Positions 49,294 to 62,066 of a stretch of DNA of 64,000 nt are shown here, piece after piece. How positions within the stretch are numbered: position 1 is the first letter of the stretch; each line of letters begins with the position of its first letter. The DNA is taken from assembly GCF_000220395.1 (NCBI RefSeq), contig NW_004086040.1, positions 124,001 to 188,000 of the forward strand. The letters run 5' to 3'. Below the pieces are notes generated by a model. That model was not told where the DNA came from and did no database searches. It saw nothing but the letters and a program-made list of their open reading frames with translations. The DNA comes from Ichthyophthirius multifiliis (lineage: Eukaryota > Ciliophora > Oligohymenophorea > Hymenostomatida). The position numbers were made by a program, and so were the translations under genes.

Positions 49294-51557
49294 ATATATA
49301 AAAATTAGACTTTCTATTTAAACGAAAAAAATTTTTATTCTAACAAAGATTTAAAAATCGAATTATACCCTCCCGCAAACTTATTTTTGAAAGGAAAAAC
49401 TTTAAACTTTCTAAAAAATGCAGTAGGTGATACAAATCTAGAACTAACAATTTTTCTAGACCAAAAACACTAAAAAACAGAAAAAGAAACTTTTTTTTCA
49501 GACCCAAATACTGGTTTTTTTGAATTCCAAATGTCAATTTTAGATATAAAATAGAATCTTTAAGGCGTTTTAACAGTTTAGAAATAAAACTATGCCCCAT
49601 ATGAGGAAAAACTAGTTTTTAAATATATAAAAGATATTTTTTTAATTGAAAATCACATAATAGAGTTACATGGAGTTGATTTTTTTTCAACTTTCTCGGG
49701 ATAATTATTCGATTAAAATTAAAAAGTGGCTAATTTATGTAAAGTATTTGTCTATTTGAAAGAAAAAAATAAAGCCAATATATAAAAAGAAGTTGATTAT
49801 GATTGGAAAAAATATCCAGTTTTAACTTAGAGTGGATTTGATGGAAAATTTTAAGTGAAAATTGAAGTTAATTATGATTTTGAATTTTAGGGTTTAGTGG
49901 TTGTAAAAGGTAAATTTTTTGAGGAAAAAAAATAGCTTTTTTAATTAAATTCGAAAAATGCATATTCTATTAATAATTTTGTTTTGAAAAATATCTAAAG
50001 GAAATTCACCAAAATATCCTATTAGGCGTTCCTTGTTGATTAAGCAAATCTTCCGTTAGAAAATATTACTATATAGCTTGTTTTAGGGGAAAAAAATTAA
50101 GAATATTTCACCAAAAGTGATTCGGAAGGTAGATTTAGGTTCGATTTAGATAAAAATATATACCTAGGATATGTTTATGAAGGATAAATATTAGTTAAAG
50201 GTGATTAATTAATAGAAAGTTTTGAAAAAAAAGCAATATTTTCATACTCTAATGATTACGAGATTTTAGACGAAATCCTTTTTATATAATATAAGCCTAT
50301 AGTATATAATTTAAAAGGTAAAGTAGTTGAAAAAGGTACTAATATATTAATAAAAAAAGCTTAGATAATAATAATTAATAATAATGAAAAACCTATACTA
50401 ATGAAAAAGGAGAATTCAATATATAAGTAAAAATATAAAAAGAAGAATAAATAAATATAAAGATAAAACACTAATTATATAAAGATGAAAATATGTAATT
50501 TTTTAATAAAAAAAATAATAAAACATTAATAATAAAAATGGAGAAAATTTAAGAAAACCAAATAGAAAAAATTGGAAAAATTCAAGGTTTTATTTTAGAC
50601 GAAAAAAAGGGAGGATTTAAGGACATAAAGGTTATTTTAAAAAATGAAGAAAATTAATAATTTAGGAATAAAAAACAGACTTTTAAGGTTTTTTTTCATT
50701 TTAAAAAATTTAGGTTTACCCGAAAAATGAATATGTGTTTTTTATTGAATATACACTAGAAATAGAAAGTGTTGAAAAATAATAATTCGAAAAAAATTAA
50801 AATAGGGAATTTATTCTTTCTGAAAAAAATAATTATTAAAATTTTGGAAAGCTTCTCTTTATTAAAAAGAAAAAAAACCGCATTTTAAATTCAAGGATAA
50901 ATTATGGAAACTAAAAGTAATACTTTAGTAAATAATATATGCGTCTTTGTCAGGTTTTCGATTAGAGACACGCATAAGATAGTACTGGATGTAGTGATAA
51001 ATTAGGGAATTTTATAGTAGAAGGTTTTTTATAAGATGGAGGAGATTTTGAGGGAAAAATATATGTTTTGGATAATTATGGTTAGTGGAATCCTTTAGTT
51101 TTACAGTTTAAGCTGTTTTAAAATAAAAATTATATTTTAACAGGAATAGAATGCTTGGTTTCTAAAAGTAATTTCTAAGGGGAATTTTTTTTAGATTTTA
51201 AATAAAAAATAATTATATCAGGAAGTATATATGAAGAAACAATCTGCAAACTATTCCCTTAGAAAGTAGTTTTTTAAACTAAAATAAGTCTTTTTATTAA
51301 AGAAATGTTAGAAGTAATGACTATAAATGATTTAGATGGAAATTTTGAAATAAATATAGGAAATCCGAACAGCGATTTTGTATAAATAATTATATTAATA
51401 GAAAAACAAGGATATCATCCAGTTAAAATATATAGAAAAATTTATTAATAAAATTTAAATTTAGGATATATATAAATAGTTCAAATAAATGGTATTAAAA
51501 GTAATTGCAATTTAGATTAATAATAAATTTAAAAAAAATATAGATAGAGAAAAATGA
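46652..51557 (+). CDS. Giant single-anchor membrane protein built from repeated beta-sandwich-like modules
   Basis: ATG 46652 gives MKPKYLLFLFSLILLISTLL followed by YNFYN, a signal anchor or signal peptide. The rest (about 1,500 residues) is Asn/Lys/Phe-rich and beta-predicting, with a repeated pattern of 'G-v-(x)D-g-L-n-I-L ... d-G-F-f': IIQGIVYNKKNGEALKNSSF then GKDGKFELLL (~49,010-49,180); LKGKTLNFLKNAVGDTNLEL then DPNTGFFEFQMSI; QAFLVDQANLPLENITIQLV then SDSEGRFRFDLD (~50,020-50,150); NLKGKVVEKGTNILIKKAQI with TNEKGEFNIQV; and KIGKIQGFILDEKKGGFKDI (~50,570). This is the look of carboxypeptidase-regulatory/CNA-B-like Ig-fold domains found in large surface proteins. Introns with TA runs lie near 48,650-48,760 and 49,245-49,310. 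Frame breaks at A-runs occur after ~50,340. The stop is placed at 51555-51557, approximate. Location is probably secreted or surface; function unknown. Confidence 0.62.
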
Positions 51558-51829
51558 TAAAAATATATATTATAAATAAAATATAATTTATAAGCATATA
51601 TATAAATAAATAAATATATATAATATATATATATATATATATTATATTATTATTATTATTTATTTTTTATTATTTATTATTTATTATTTATTATTTATTA
51701 TTTAATTTTTTTTTTATTTTCTATTTTTTCATTTTTCTTTTTTCTTTTTAAAAAATATAAAAATATTTTAATAAATATATTTATATTACAAAATAAATTA
51801 AAATCATCTTTAATAAATAAAAAATACAC

Positions 51830-53286
51830 ATGGGAAATTAATTACTTGCAATTGGCAGAAATCGTAATCTTATTTAAGAATTTGATTCTTGGTTAGAATA
51901 AAATCCTGAACTGTCTTAAAGGAAGACTCTTTTTGAGAATAAAATATTTCTTACAGTTTCTCTTAACTTAAAAAGTCAAAACTCACATATATTAATGAAA
52001 CTATACCTAAAAGAATAAAATACAAAATACCTAGAAATATACATATAGTAATTTTTATATTTATCTTAATATATAAATACTAAATATTATTCCAATTTAC
52101 TACCATTCCATTATATAGATTAATCATCTGAAGAGTTTATAATAGTTGCCCGATAATAAATGCATACTACACTATAGGATAGATTTTTTATTCGCCCAAG
52201 CATAAAATAAGAAATGAAAAATTGGATTTTATTCTAAATTATTATTTCTATATATAACATTCATGTAGACTTAAATATATTCCATGGATCAATTAGGGCT
52301 TCTAATGTACTTTTGACTACATCAAATCATGTATTTTTGACTGATTTTGCGAATTATAAGCCTTTTTTTATTAAACCGGATGATTAGTTGAAGGACTTGA
52401 GGTTTTTTTATAAAACACATGAAAACAATTGTACTTTACCTCCCGAAAAATTTCTTAATAATCTCTTAGTATAAGACGAAATTTATAATATGAATCAAAT
52501 TCCAGCTGATTTATTATGTTAATTGTAATAAATGGACATCTTTTCATTAGGATGTCTCATTTCTGATCTTTATTTAGATGGTGAGGCCCCTTTATTTACT
52601 TATGAGTAAGTTTAATTATTTAAAAGAAACGCATATAGTCCTAAGAATATTATAGTTAAGATATAGGAGTAAAAAATAAAGAGTTTAGTTGAGAAAATAA
52701 TCTTTAATATTAATGGAAACAGGCCTAATATTTAAGAAATTGCAAATTATTTTAAAAATGAAATTATTGGAGAGGAAAAAATATTGATTTATTAATTAAT
52801 TTATGATATAGATTGCATTTATCATTCAAGTTTTTTCGCTTCGGCTGATTTTAGAGTGGCTTTTTTTAAAGAAATTTTACCAATTATACATTAAGTGATT
52901 TTAAAATAAGAATTTTGTACGAATTTTAGGTTTTCTTTGCCAATTCCATTATAGAAAATTGATTTTAAAAAAATTCTGATGGAACTTTTTAATGGGAGAT
53001 GCAATATTTTTGATATATTTAAAACGGAGAGTGTATAGTTTATTAAAAATAATTCATAATCAATTATTTAGATAGAAAATATTTAAAATTTAATTGAGTA
53101 AGATTTAAAGAAGTAGGAGCAAATTTTCTAATAAAAAAATAAGTAGAAAAATATATATAACTAACAATATTAGTAATTTGAAAATAATAAAAATTAAATA
53201 AAAAAAATTAAGATTAGAATGAAAAATAAGATTAAGATTAAGATTAAGATTAAGAATAATAGTAATAATAATATTATTAATAATAA

Positions 53287-53317
<31 letters not shown>

Positions 53318-53948
53318 AAGAATTTTTAAACTTAGAATAATAAAAAGATAACTAAGAATTCTAAAATTTATAAAAAAATTTATATTAAAATAGTCAATAA
53401 TCTGAAGATTAAAAAGGTTTATTTGTTCCAGAATTACGTATTATTATAAATATGCTATGTACAACAATACGAAACGTAAAATATGTTAATAGTAAATTAT
53501 TAGGTATAGAAATACTAGTTCATTTAGCAAAATATGTATCTAATTGGGATAAATTGCATAATATATTACCTTATATATGTAATTTAATTGATGATTAAGA
53601 ATTTTTAGTTGCAAAATAAGCATTTTTATCATTTTTTGAAATATTAAAAGAAATGTAATTAAATGACAGTTTTTATAGTTAAAAAGAAATAACTTTATAT
53701 AAAGCTTTTGTTTGGAATAATATTCAAAAATCAGCTAAAAATCATGATATAAAACCTATATTTATAACAAATTGTATAGAAATGGGAATCATATGTAAAA
53801 ACTTAACAAATTAATTATTATAATTAAGAAATAAATAAGAAAAAGTAGAAAAAGAACTTTTCAGAAATTGAATATGGTATTATTTAAAAAATAAATATAA
53901 TAAATAGAGATATAATTAATATATATAAATAAATATAAAATATATATA

Positions 53949-54035
<87 letters not shown>

Positions 54036-55080
54036 TGATGAATATTCACAAGAACTTAAAGAAATCGAAGAATTAATAATACATACATTTGAAGGAGCTC
54101 TAAAATATGAAACTTCATCCTAAATTGCAAATTTAGCAATTTAAAATCTTCCTTAGCTTTTAGATTTTATTCATAAGGAAAAATAGCTTTTTGATCATTT
54201 TATAAGTTTAGTAAAAAATAAAATATTAATATAAAAATAATATAAAATATATATTAAAGGTAGTTTCATGTTTAAATATCGAAGAAAGAAAGCGCGCATG
54301 TTTGGAAACAATGTATGAGATAATAAAAAGAATTTAAAATGATTAATTTGTAGATTTATTAATTTTAAGTACATAAGCTTTAATATACGAATAAAGTGAA
54401 TTAATCGTTTAACTAACATTAAATTTCTACGTTTAAATAATATAAAACTAACCATAAAAAATAAAACCTAATTTAGAAAAATAACTAATGAAAAAGTTTG
54501 TTCCATTAATATTACACCCACATAATTGGATACGATAAGAAGCAGCACTTTTTATATCTACAATAATATAAAAATCCAATAATTTGTATATTCTTAAAGA
54601 AATAATGCCTATAATAGGTCCTTATTTATGTGAAGAAGTGCAAATTTTAAATCAATCTATTTTCTATTAATTACTACCGAAAGGAATAGATAAATAAAAT
54701 ATAGATTATAAATAAAAAAAATGCAATTTTTAAAAAGGGCCAGCAGCTGCCAGTTTTACATTAGCTTAATGGAATGGATAAAATGTGGAATAGTTAAAAT
54801 AATAAATAAAACTATTTGAAAATAATTATTTGAGAGAAATTAGAAGTTCTCAAGATAGTTAATACAAAGAAAAAGCTTTAAATGAATTTAATAAATAGTT
54901 AGATTTTATAAAAAGTTAAAGTTCTATAAAAATAAGTATTTACAAAAAAATAAGTGAATATTTAATAAATGCATATAAAAATTAATTCTTTTTACATATT
55001 AGTATATAAAATATTAAATAAAAATTAAAATATTTAAATATAAAATTAATAATAAATAAATTAATAACAAATATTAATTG

Positions 55081-55126
<46 letters not shown>

Positions 55127-55887
55127 GTAATAATAATAGTAATAATAATTACCTTTTAAACATATAGTTTTATTATCTTAATCATAAATTTTAAATAGTA
55201 TATAAACTAAAAACTAAGAAACTTAACAAATGTTAGATTTTTTTAAAATGTTTAAAATTTTATTCAATGATAATAATAATCCATAATATTTATTAGATAT
55301 AGATAATAACACTTAAAAATTTTTAAATTAAATTTAATTTTAGCTTTCTATAAATTTCGATTCAAATATTAATAAATTCTAGCTTTTTTCTAATCATCTT
55401 TAAAAAAATTTTGCTAATTCACTTATTTTAGTATAATCATTTATGTTTTAAATAAACCAATTCGAAATTTAAGAAGAAATAGATTTAGGAAGGCCTTTCC
55501 AAAACTCTGATGTTCATTATAATTATTAATCTCAAGGATAAAAAGCTTAATAATTACGAGGACAATTGGTAACTACAGTATATGAGCATTAAGACGCGGT
55601 TTCTTGTTTGGATATTTTTAAAAATAATAGACATTTTATTTCAGGATCTTAAGATGGTTCTATTCGTATTTTTGATTTGGAAAATTTAGAAAAGTAAATT
55701 TTAAATAATTTAAAAAATTAAATTTATATTTAAATAAAGAGGAAGTAATTTAGATTCAGTAGGAAATATATAATGTAAAAACGAAGAAAATGAAAATCAA
55801 AAAGATGCAATAAAATCAATTAAAATAATTTAAGATTCTTCTACAATTTTAGTAGGAACAAACGGATAAATAAACTTATATAATGTA

Positions 55888-55927
<40 letters not shown>

Positions 55928-57252
55928 GTTATATATATTACTTATAAAATAAAAAAGATTGAAAATGTTTCAAATAATTTGATTCCAGAAGATAAAAGAT
56001 CCTCTAGAAATATATAAAAGTAATATGTTGACGGAGAAATTCGTTGCTTAGAAAGTCTTTAAAATTAAAATAATAAATGCTTTTTATATACAACATCTAA
56101 AGGGAAATTAGGAATTATTGATATTCGTTCAAAATCTTCCACTTTAACATATAATATAGGAAAAGAACGAGGATTGATTTCATCTTTAATATTAGCGCCT
56201 AATTAATAGTAATAACAAAAAAAAAGATTTAAAATATAATAATAAAAAAAAGTACTGCAGTTATAAGTACATTAAATGGATATATTCTTTTATATGACAT
56301 TAGATATAATATAGTAACACATACGTATTAACTATTAAACAGCTAAGAATAACCTTTAGGAATATTCACATTACAAAACCTATATAAACATGCCAATATA
56401 GATTATTTAAATGAACATTAAAATCTTATCTGTATGAGTTATGCATCCGACAATAACGAAATAGCGGCTTTTAACCTTTCTGCAACTTAAGAAAACTCTA
56501 ATCCTCATTTATATATGGTGAGTACAGGAAGCTATGATACTACATTCCATACTCCGATTTTAAGGTAATTGAAAAATCACGAGATTCCTAAAAATTATAT
56601 TGGGAATAGTCTAAAAGATATGTTCGATTATGATTTTATACCTGAATTTTCTTCGAAAATTGATGTACTTTCTTATTTAAAAGATTCCCTAGTTTCCACT
56701 CAAAATGGGATTAAATAAAAATGGCTCTAATATAGTAGTTAGTGTTATTAAAATATTATAAAAATGCAAGAAAGTAAGAATTATATTAGTAAAATTCTAT
56801 GCTTGCCAAATTATTAATTAAATAATATGTAGGCTTTTTAATAAAAAACTACTCAGAATGTTATTATTACTTGTGGAAATGATAAAAATATACGATTGTG
56901 GTAATTAAATAGCGATTTGTAAAAAAATATTGGAAATTTAGAATGTTTTTTTAAAGGATTTCATGTATCTAATGTAGATGGAGTAGAAAGAAATTTTTCC
57001 TGTAAAAAAATTACTGGAATGACTATCTTACATGAATTCAGTAGAAATTCTTTAGTCTAATTTTATTAGAAAAATGATGCAGGGAAAAGTAAAAAGGGTC
57101 TATAAGATGAAATTAATTATAATTCGTTCTATAAAGCAGATAAAAGGTGTAATCATTAAGATTTGATTACTGATATTGTGTATGCAGAAAGAGATTTGGG
57201 GTCGTTTATTATTTCTGCTAGTAGAGATTGTACAGTTAAAGTTTGGAAATGA
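51830..57252 (+). CDS. VPS15: VPS15 / PIK3R4 homologue, copy 2 (long form)
   Basis: Full-length-looking VPS15. N-myristoyl start MGNQLLAIGRNRNLIQEFDS. Pseudokinase: VARQQMHTTLQDRFF, HVDLNIFHGSIRASNVLLTT (Ser at residue 154 where HGD is usual), LTDFANYKPFF, FYKTHENNCTLPPEKF, QQMDIFSLGCLISDLYLDGE and LFTYEQVQLFKR. HEAT repeats: LRIIINMLCTTIRNVKYVNS, LLGIEILVHLAKYVSNWDKL, FVPLILHPHNWIRQEAALFI. WD40: VYEHQDAVSCLDIFKNNRHF, ISGSQDGSIRIFDLE, VIITCGNDKNIRLWQLNS and the end NHQDLITDIVYAERDLGSFI ISASRDCTVKVWK before TGA 57250-57252, which closely matches PIK3R4 C-termini. A poly-Gln insert (53,220-53,330) is encoded by TAA/TAG repeats. One intron (53877-54034) is mostly an 80-bp TA repeat. Both copies share the same departures from the kinase consensus. 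Confidence 0.94.
53220..53330 (+). repeat. Hexamer plus trinucleotide repeat encoding Asp-Gln and poly-Gln
   Basis: GATTAA repeated four times is followed by (TAA)n tracts. In the VPS15 frame this reads DQDQDQDQEQ and then long poly-Gln, using TAA and TAG as Gln codons. It sits in the linker after the pseudokinase domain, a place that tolerates length change. Confidence 0.75.
53952..54031. repeat. (TA)n microsatellite, 80 bp, inside a VPS15 copy 2 intron
   Basis: An uninterrupted TA dinucleotide run of 80 bp, the longest in the window. It forms the 3' half of the intron at 53877-54034, which ends TTAG just before DDEYSQELKEIEEL. Similar shorter runs mark introns elsewhere (16424-16452, 38385-38414, 45237-45273, 48666-48705, 49256-49290, 59535-59612). 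Confidence 0.9.
55084..55149. repeat. (AAT)n repeat in the HEAT-to-WD40 linker of VPS15 copy 2
   Basis: About 20 AAT/AGT triplets in an A/T-rich stretch between the HEAT and WD40 parts. It may be coding (poly-Asn, or poly-Gln if read as ATA/TAA in another frame) or intronic; the exon borders here were not resolved. Confidence 0.6.
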
Positions 57253-57429
57253 AATTTTTAGTTTTTATATTTATTTTTAAATTTAATATATAAATATATA
57301 TATTATGTATTTTTTTCAAACTAATTTTTTTTAATTTATATTCATTTTAATAAAAAAATTATTATATATATTATATTTTTATATTTATAGAAAAATATTT
57401 TTTTTATTTTTAAAAAGAAAAAATTATAT

Positions 57430-57487
<58 letters not shown>

Positions 57488-57617
57488 TACTTTTTAATAT
57501 TAATAATTTTTTATTTTACATATAAAATTTTTTATTTTTTAACTTTTTTTTATTTATATTCATATTAATTTATAATTAATATTTTCTTATATAGCTAATC
57601 TTAATTAATATTAAAAA
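57253..57617. other. A/T spacer with two TA runs
   Basis: The spacer between VPS15 copy 2 and the ITFG1-like gene holds TA repeats at ~57438-57487 and T-runs. No coding signal. Confidence 0.5.
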
Positions 57618-59544
57618 ATGATTAAGATTATTTTAATTTTATTATTATTTATATTAGCGTCAGTTTAACTTAGAATCGCTGATGATTTCAAAGCTGGATT
57701 ATTTAAATTTAATACTATATAGAGCGGTATATATATAATTAAAAAAACATGATTTATATTTATTTATATATATTAGGAATATATTAAATTGATATTGGAG
57801 ATTTAAATGATGATCTTTTAATGGCATATGGAGATTTTGATGGAAATAAAAGGTAACCTTTATTAAAATATAATTAAAATATATATTTATTAATTTTAAG
57901 TACTGATATTGTTACTTTATCATCTTAAAATATAATTAATATATGTTTATGGTAAAACGATGGAAGTAAAAATTTAATATTAATATATCAAAAGCCTATA
58001 TTTTAAAAATAATAATAAACACTAAAAAAACATAATAATTTATTATTTAATATAAAAAAGCCAAATTTAAAAAACATACATTACAATAATCAAAAAATGA
58101 GAAATGCTAAGGAAATATAGTTAATATAATACCTGGTAAAATAAACTATACAAAAATAAAATAAATTAACAAAAATATTAAACAAAAAAGGCGATGTAAA
58201 TTATGATGGAAATTTAGATTTAGTATTAATAAAATAAACATAAGATAAAAATATTTATTGTTTAAATGTTTTAATTTAAAAAAATTGCAGTTTAAATGAC
58301 TGTTAATTTATTAATTCCGTATATATAAATATAGAAATGGATGGATAACCTTTTGCTGCTGATTTTTTAGGTCAAATAAACTAAAAAAATTTCTAACTTA
58401 TGTATTTTAGTTAAAATGAAAATAAAAGAAAAATTATTAACTTTTTACAAAATGAAATGTAAAAAATATAAATTTATTATAATCAAACGAAAAAAAAAAA
58501 ATAGGCAATAAATAGAATTTTCAACATTAATTTCTTTAAATAGCGAATGTATATAATATCCTTAATAATTTAAATTTGCAAATCCACATTTTAGTTCGTT
58601 TTTAGATTTCAATGGGGATTGTAGAGCAGATTTAGTAATACATTCAATAAATGATTAAGGAAAATAATAAGTAGAGTTATGGGAAAAATTAGAAAACAAT
58701 AAATTTTGTTTAAAATAAATACAAATTTCAAAATCATAGGATTTTGATTTAAAATCTTTCACATTATTAGACATAAGTTAATAAAAAAGAAAAAAAAAGA
58801 AACTAAAAATTAAATTTAATTTTTTTTTTAAAAACTAAAAATAAAAGATTTTGATGGAAGTGTAGATTTTATAGCTTTAGTATAAAATAAAAATACTAAA
58901 GATTCTACAATAGTAATATCATATAATAAAAATAATGTTGACCCGTCAAATTTATGTCAAAGATTTTCAAAATAATCATACGAAGATTTTTCTATATAGG
59001 GTCCTTATACATACCATTAATAACTTACATTTGTTCCTTTTTCAAACAAATAGGAAAACTTGGTATTTATAAGATTACAAGATGTCGATTTAGACGGTAT
59101 GCCTGATTTAATATTAACTTCCGATAACTAACAAGAAGAAGGTAAATTTGTAATTCTAGAAAATAAAAAATGTAAAGGAAAATAATGTGATACCATAGAA
59201 GCAGAAAATCCAAGATTATTTGTACTTTCAAGTGATTAAGTTTGGAAAGAAATGAATGATTAAAACGCACATACCGTTTCTTTTTTCGATATTAACGAAG
59301 ATGGAAAAATAGATTTCTTTATAAATACCAAGGATTATTCTTCTGGAAAAAATTCTATTAAATGCTTCTTTAATTATATATCTACAGATGCTTTCTTTAT
59401 TAAAGCTTTAGGGCTTAATGGATAATGTAATAATAATAAATGTTAAAGTGGAATTTATTATGGAGCTACATATGAATGTAAAGTTACTACTTTAGATACT
59501 ACAGAAAAAGTTGCTACAGGTATATTTAAATTAATAAATATATA

Positions 59545-59615
<71 letters not shown>

Positions 59616-60173
59616 TGTTTAACTTAGTCAAAGTGCTTATAGGTCTTTACAATTACCTTTTGTTATTTTAGGACTTGCAAGAACAAATAATTACATTGAA
59701 AATTTAACTGTTGGTTTATCTTTAAACGAGGTATTTATATTAAAAAATTGAATATATATAAAAATATATATAAAAATATATATATATATATTTATATATA
59801 TTTTTATATCTATATATATATTTATATTTATATTTATAATAGTTTTTTTTTTAATAATAATATTATAGGATAAATAATCAAGAAAAACTTGGACTCCAAT
59901 TATTCCTAATTCATAATTAATTATATACCCTTTAGAATAAAAAAATAAGTTTTCTTTTTTTTTAAAAAAAATATAATTTATATATTTTTTTTTTAATAAA
60001 AATATAGATGGGTATTGAGTATATTTGTTTAACCTAACGAAGCTTTACTTATTATAATAATTGTTACTGTAACCATTTTATTTATTTTAGGTTTTATTAT
60101 TGGTTGGTATCATTATAAAGAGAAATAAGAAGACAAATAAGGACAAGTATAATTTTTTCATATTTTTAGATGA
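57618..60173 (+). CDS. ITFG1: TIP/ITFG1-like FG-GAP repeat membrane protein
   Basis: Type I membrane protein of the T-cell immunomodulatory protein (TIP, ITFG1/LINKIN) family. Signal peptide MIKIILILLLFILASVQL, then IADDFKAGLFKFNT. The ectodomain carries calcium-type FG-GAP motifs: DFDGNKR-TDIVTL, DVNYDGNLDLVLI, LDFNGDCRADLVIH, KDFDGSVDFIALV, QDVDLDGMPDLILT and FDINEDGKIDFFIN. After CFFNYISTDAFFIKALGLNG comes the conserved region GIYYGATYECKVTTLDTTEK and SAYRSLQLPFVILGLARTNN YIE. One transmembrane helix (ALLIIIIVTVTILFILGFII) precedes WYHYKEKQEDKQG, the short cytosolic tail; TGA is at 60171-60173, or a small last intron removes it. At least six short introns are present; one is a ~75-bp TA run near 59540-59615. 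The order of parts and length (about 600 residues) match the family. Its role in ciliates is probably adhesion or chaperoning of surface complexes (inference). Confidence 0.92.
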
Positions 60174-60414
60174 AAAATACATTTAATATAAATAATTATA
60201 ATTTTTTAAATATTAAATATATTATGCTTTTAATTTTAAATAAAAACATTAATATATAATTAAATAAGATTAATATAGTACTATAAAATATTAATAATAA
60301 TATTAAAATTAATTATTAAATTTTTATTCTATTTTTTATAATATTGTTTATTCTTTTCTAATAGCCAATTTTAAAATATATATAATTATATATTATATAT
60401 ATAATAAATATTAA

Positions 60415-61646
60415 TCAAAATTATGCGACAGTCTATAATTTTGAGCAAGTTTCTTCTAAAAGGCTTAACAAATTTTCTTCTGTTTCTTCTCTAATTAAAA
60501 AATATAAAAATTAAATTTATTATATTTTTTTTTTTTTTTTAATTTATTATTATTATTTTTTTAAAAAAAAAACCTTGTTTTTTTTTCATTATCTAATTCA
60601 ACTTTAACACGATTTACTACATCTTTAAGCATGTCAAAAATTGCAGCTTCAGATTCTTCTCTTAATCTTTTTTCATTAAAAATAGTTTCGTTTAATTAAT
60701 TAAGCTCATTTGTTATTGTTTTCATCATATTTTAATCACTTTCTTCTCTTTCTTATCTTTCTGATTCTATTGCTCCTTCTATTTATGGTAAGTCTTATTA
60801 AAGAGATTAGAATAGATCCTCGATAAACTAGTTTCTTTGGGACGATTCTCTTTATATTTCACCTTTAAGTAAATTAAATTTCTCTTCTAAGCTTCTAATT
60901 ATTTTACTTTCGTGTGTTTTTCTAGACTATATATGTATAATTTATATATAATTAATTAAATTAAAACATAAAAAAATATAAATTTAAAAAAAAATTGTTT
61001 CAAAAAAAAAACTTATATTTAAAAATATAATAATATATATAAATATTTATATATATATATACATCTATTTCATTCTCTAAAATTTATGTTAATTTACTTT
61101 CTATTTGATACATATTTTAATTAGTTTAATCTATTTAATTATCATTATTTATTTTTTCTTCTTCTAGTATTTTTTCGAATTTGACTAACTATTAATAAAT
61201 TTTTAAAAAATAAATGATATAATTTTTATTTTTTTTTATTATTAATATATTTATTTATATATTTTTTGTTAACATTTTCACGGATTCCATTTAACGAGTT
61301 GTCAAATTCTCCTTAAACTTCTTAAAATTATTATTCTAATAAATTTAAATGATTTTCAGATTATTCGAATTTTTTATAACGTTCTGTTTCAACACCAATC
61401 TATTTAATATAATTTTTTTATTAGTAATAATTATTTAAATACTTATATTGAATTAAGTTTATCTTATATTCTTTAAATACGATCTGAGTACAGAGATTAA
61501 TTTAAAATATTATTATCTTTTTTTATTATTTAAGATTATTTATAATTAATGATAATACATTTTTTTTATTATTAATATAAATGTTTATATTAAATTTCTT
61601 TTTTTTTTATTTTCTTACAATTTTATTTACTAGATTTAAATGACAT
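60415..61646 (-). CDS. SF-assemblin / giardin-type coiled-coil protein
   Basis: Striated-fibre assemblins form the filaments of basal-body-associated rootlets. The C-terminal part reads RLREESEAAIFDMLKDVVNR, then REETEENLLSLLEETCSKLQ, which closely matches the SF-assemblin end R-REETEENLL-LLE-TC. Upstream come KTHESKIIRSLEEKFNLLKG, QRNQFIEDLFQSLQQDL, IGVETERYKKFEQSENHLNL and GEFDNSLNGIRENVNKK. Charged heptad repeats fill the whole chain, and there is no globular domain. Short TA-rich introns separate four or five exons. Stop TGA is at 60415-60417. The start MSFKSS (61644-61646) is uncertain because the first exon would be very short; an alternative exon lies near 61,440-61,500. It is followed on the same strand by a CH-domain gene, giving a cytoskeletal pair. 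Confidence 0.82.
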
Positions 61647-62066
61647 TTATATAATTGTTTCAGTTGTATTTATTAAAGTAGTTTTGTTTTATTTTTAAAA
61701 ATTATAATTTAAATATAAAAATATATAAATAAAAACATATAAAATGAAAATAAATATTTTCAAAATAAATAATAAATACTAGAAGAAAAATTAATTTAAA
61801 ATCATATATAGATGAAAAATTTTCTATACAATTATGAATTAATAAAAAAAAAAAAAATTCATTTTTTAAGGATTTAACTAAATTAATATAAAAAAAAAAT
61901 ATAAATATAAATATAAATATATAAAAATTAAAATATATGTATAAATATTTATTGATATATAAATATTTAAATATTTCTATATTTAAAAAATTTTTTATAA
62001 ATAATACCTTTATTAGTATCTTAGCTTCTTTTTATTTAATTTAGAAGATAAATAAAATATTTTTTA
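61647..62066. other. A/T spacer, no gene seen
   Basis: Short A/T stretch between two minus-strand genes, presumably the 3' end of the CH-domain gene and the promoter of the SF-assemblin gene. No motif was recognised. Confidence 0.45.

Noticed and set aside
53861-54049. Minus-strand ORF of repeated Tyr-Ile
   Set aside because: It is the TA microsatellite of a VPS15 intron read as codons.
57618-60173. Integrin alpha subunit
   Set aside because: The FG-GAP motifs fit, but the short single-helix C-terminus, size and the conserved GIYYGATYEC region match the TIP/ITFG1 family instead.
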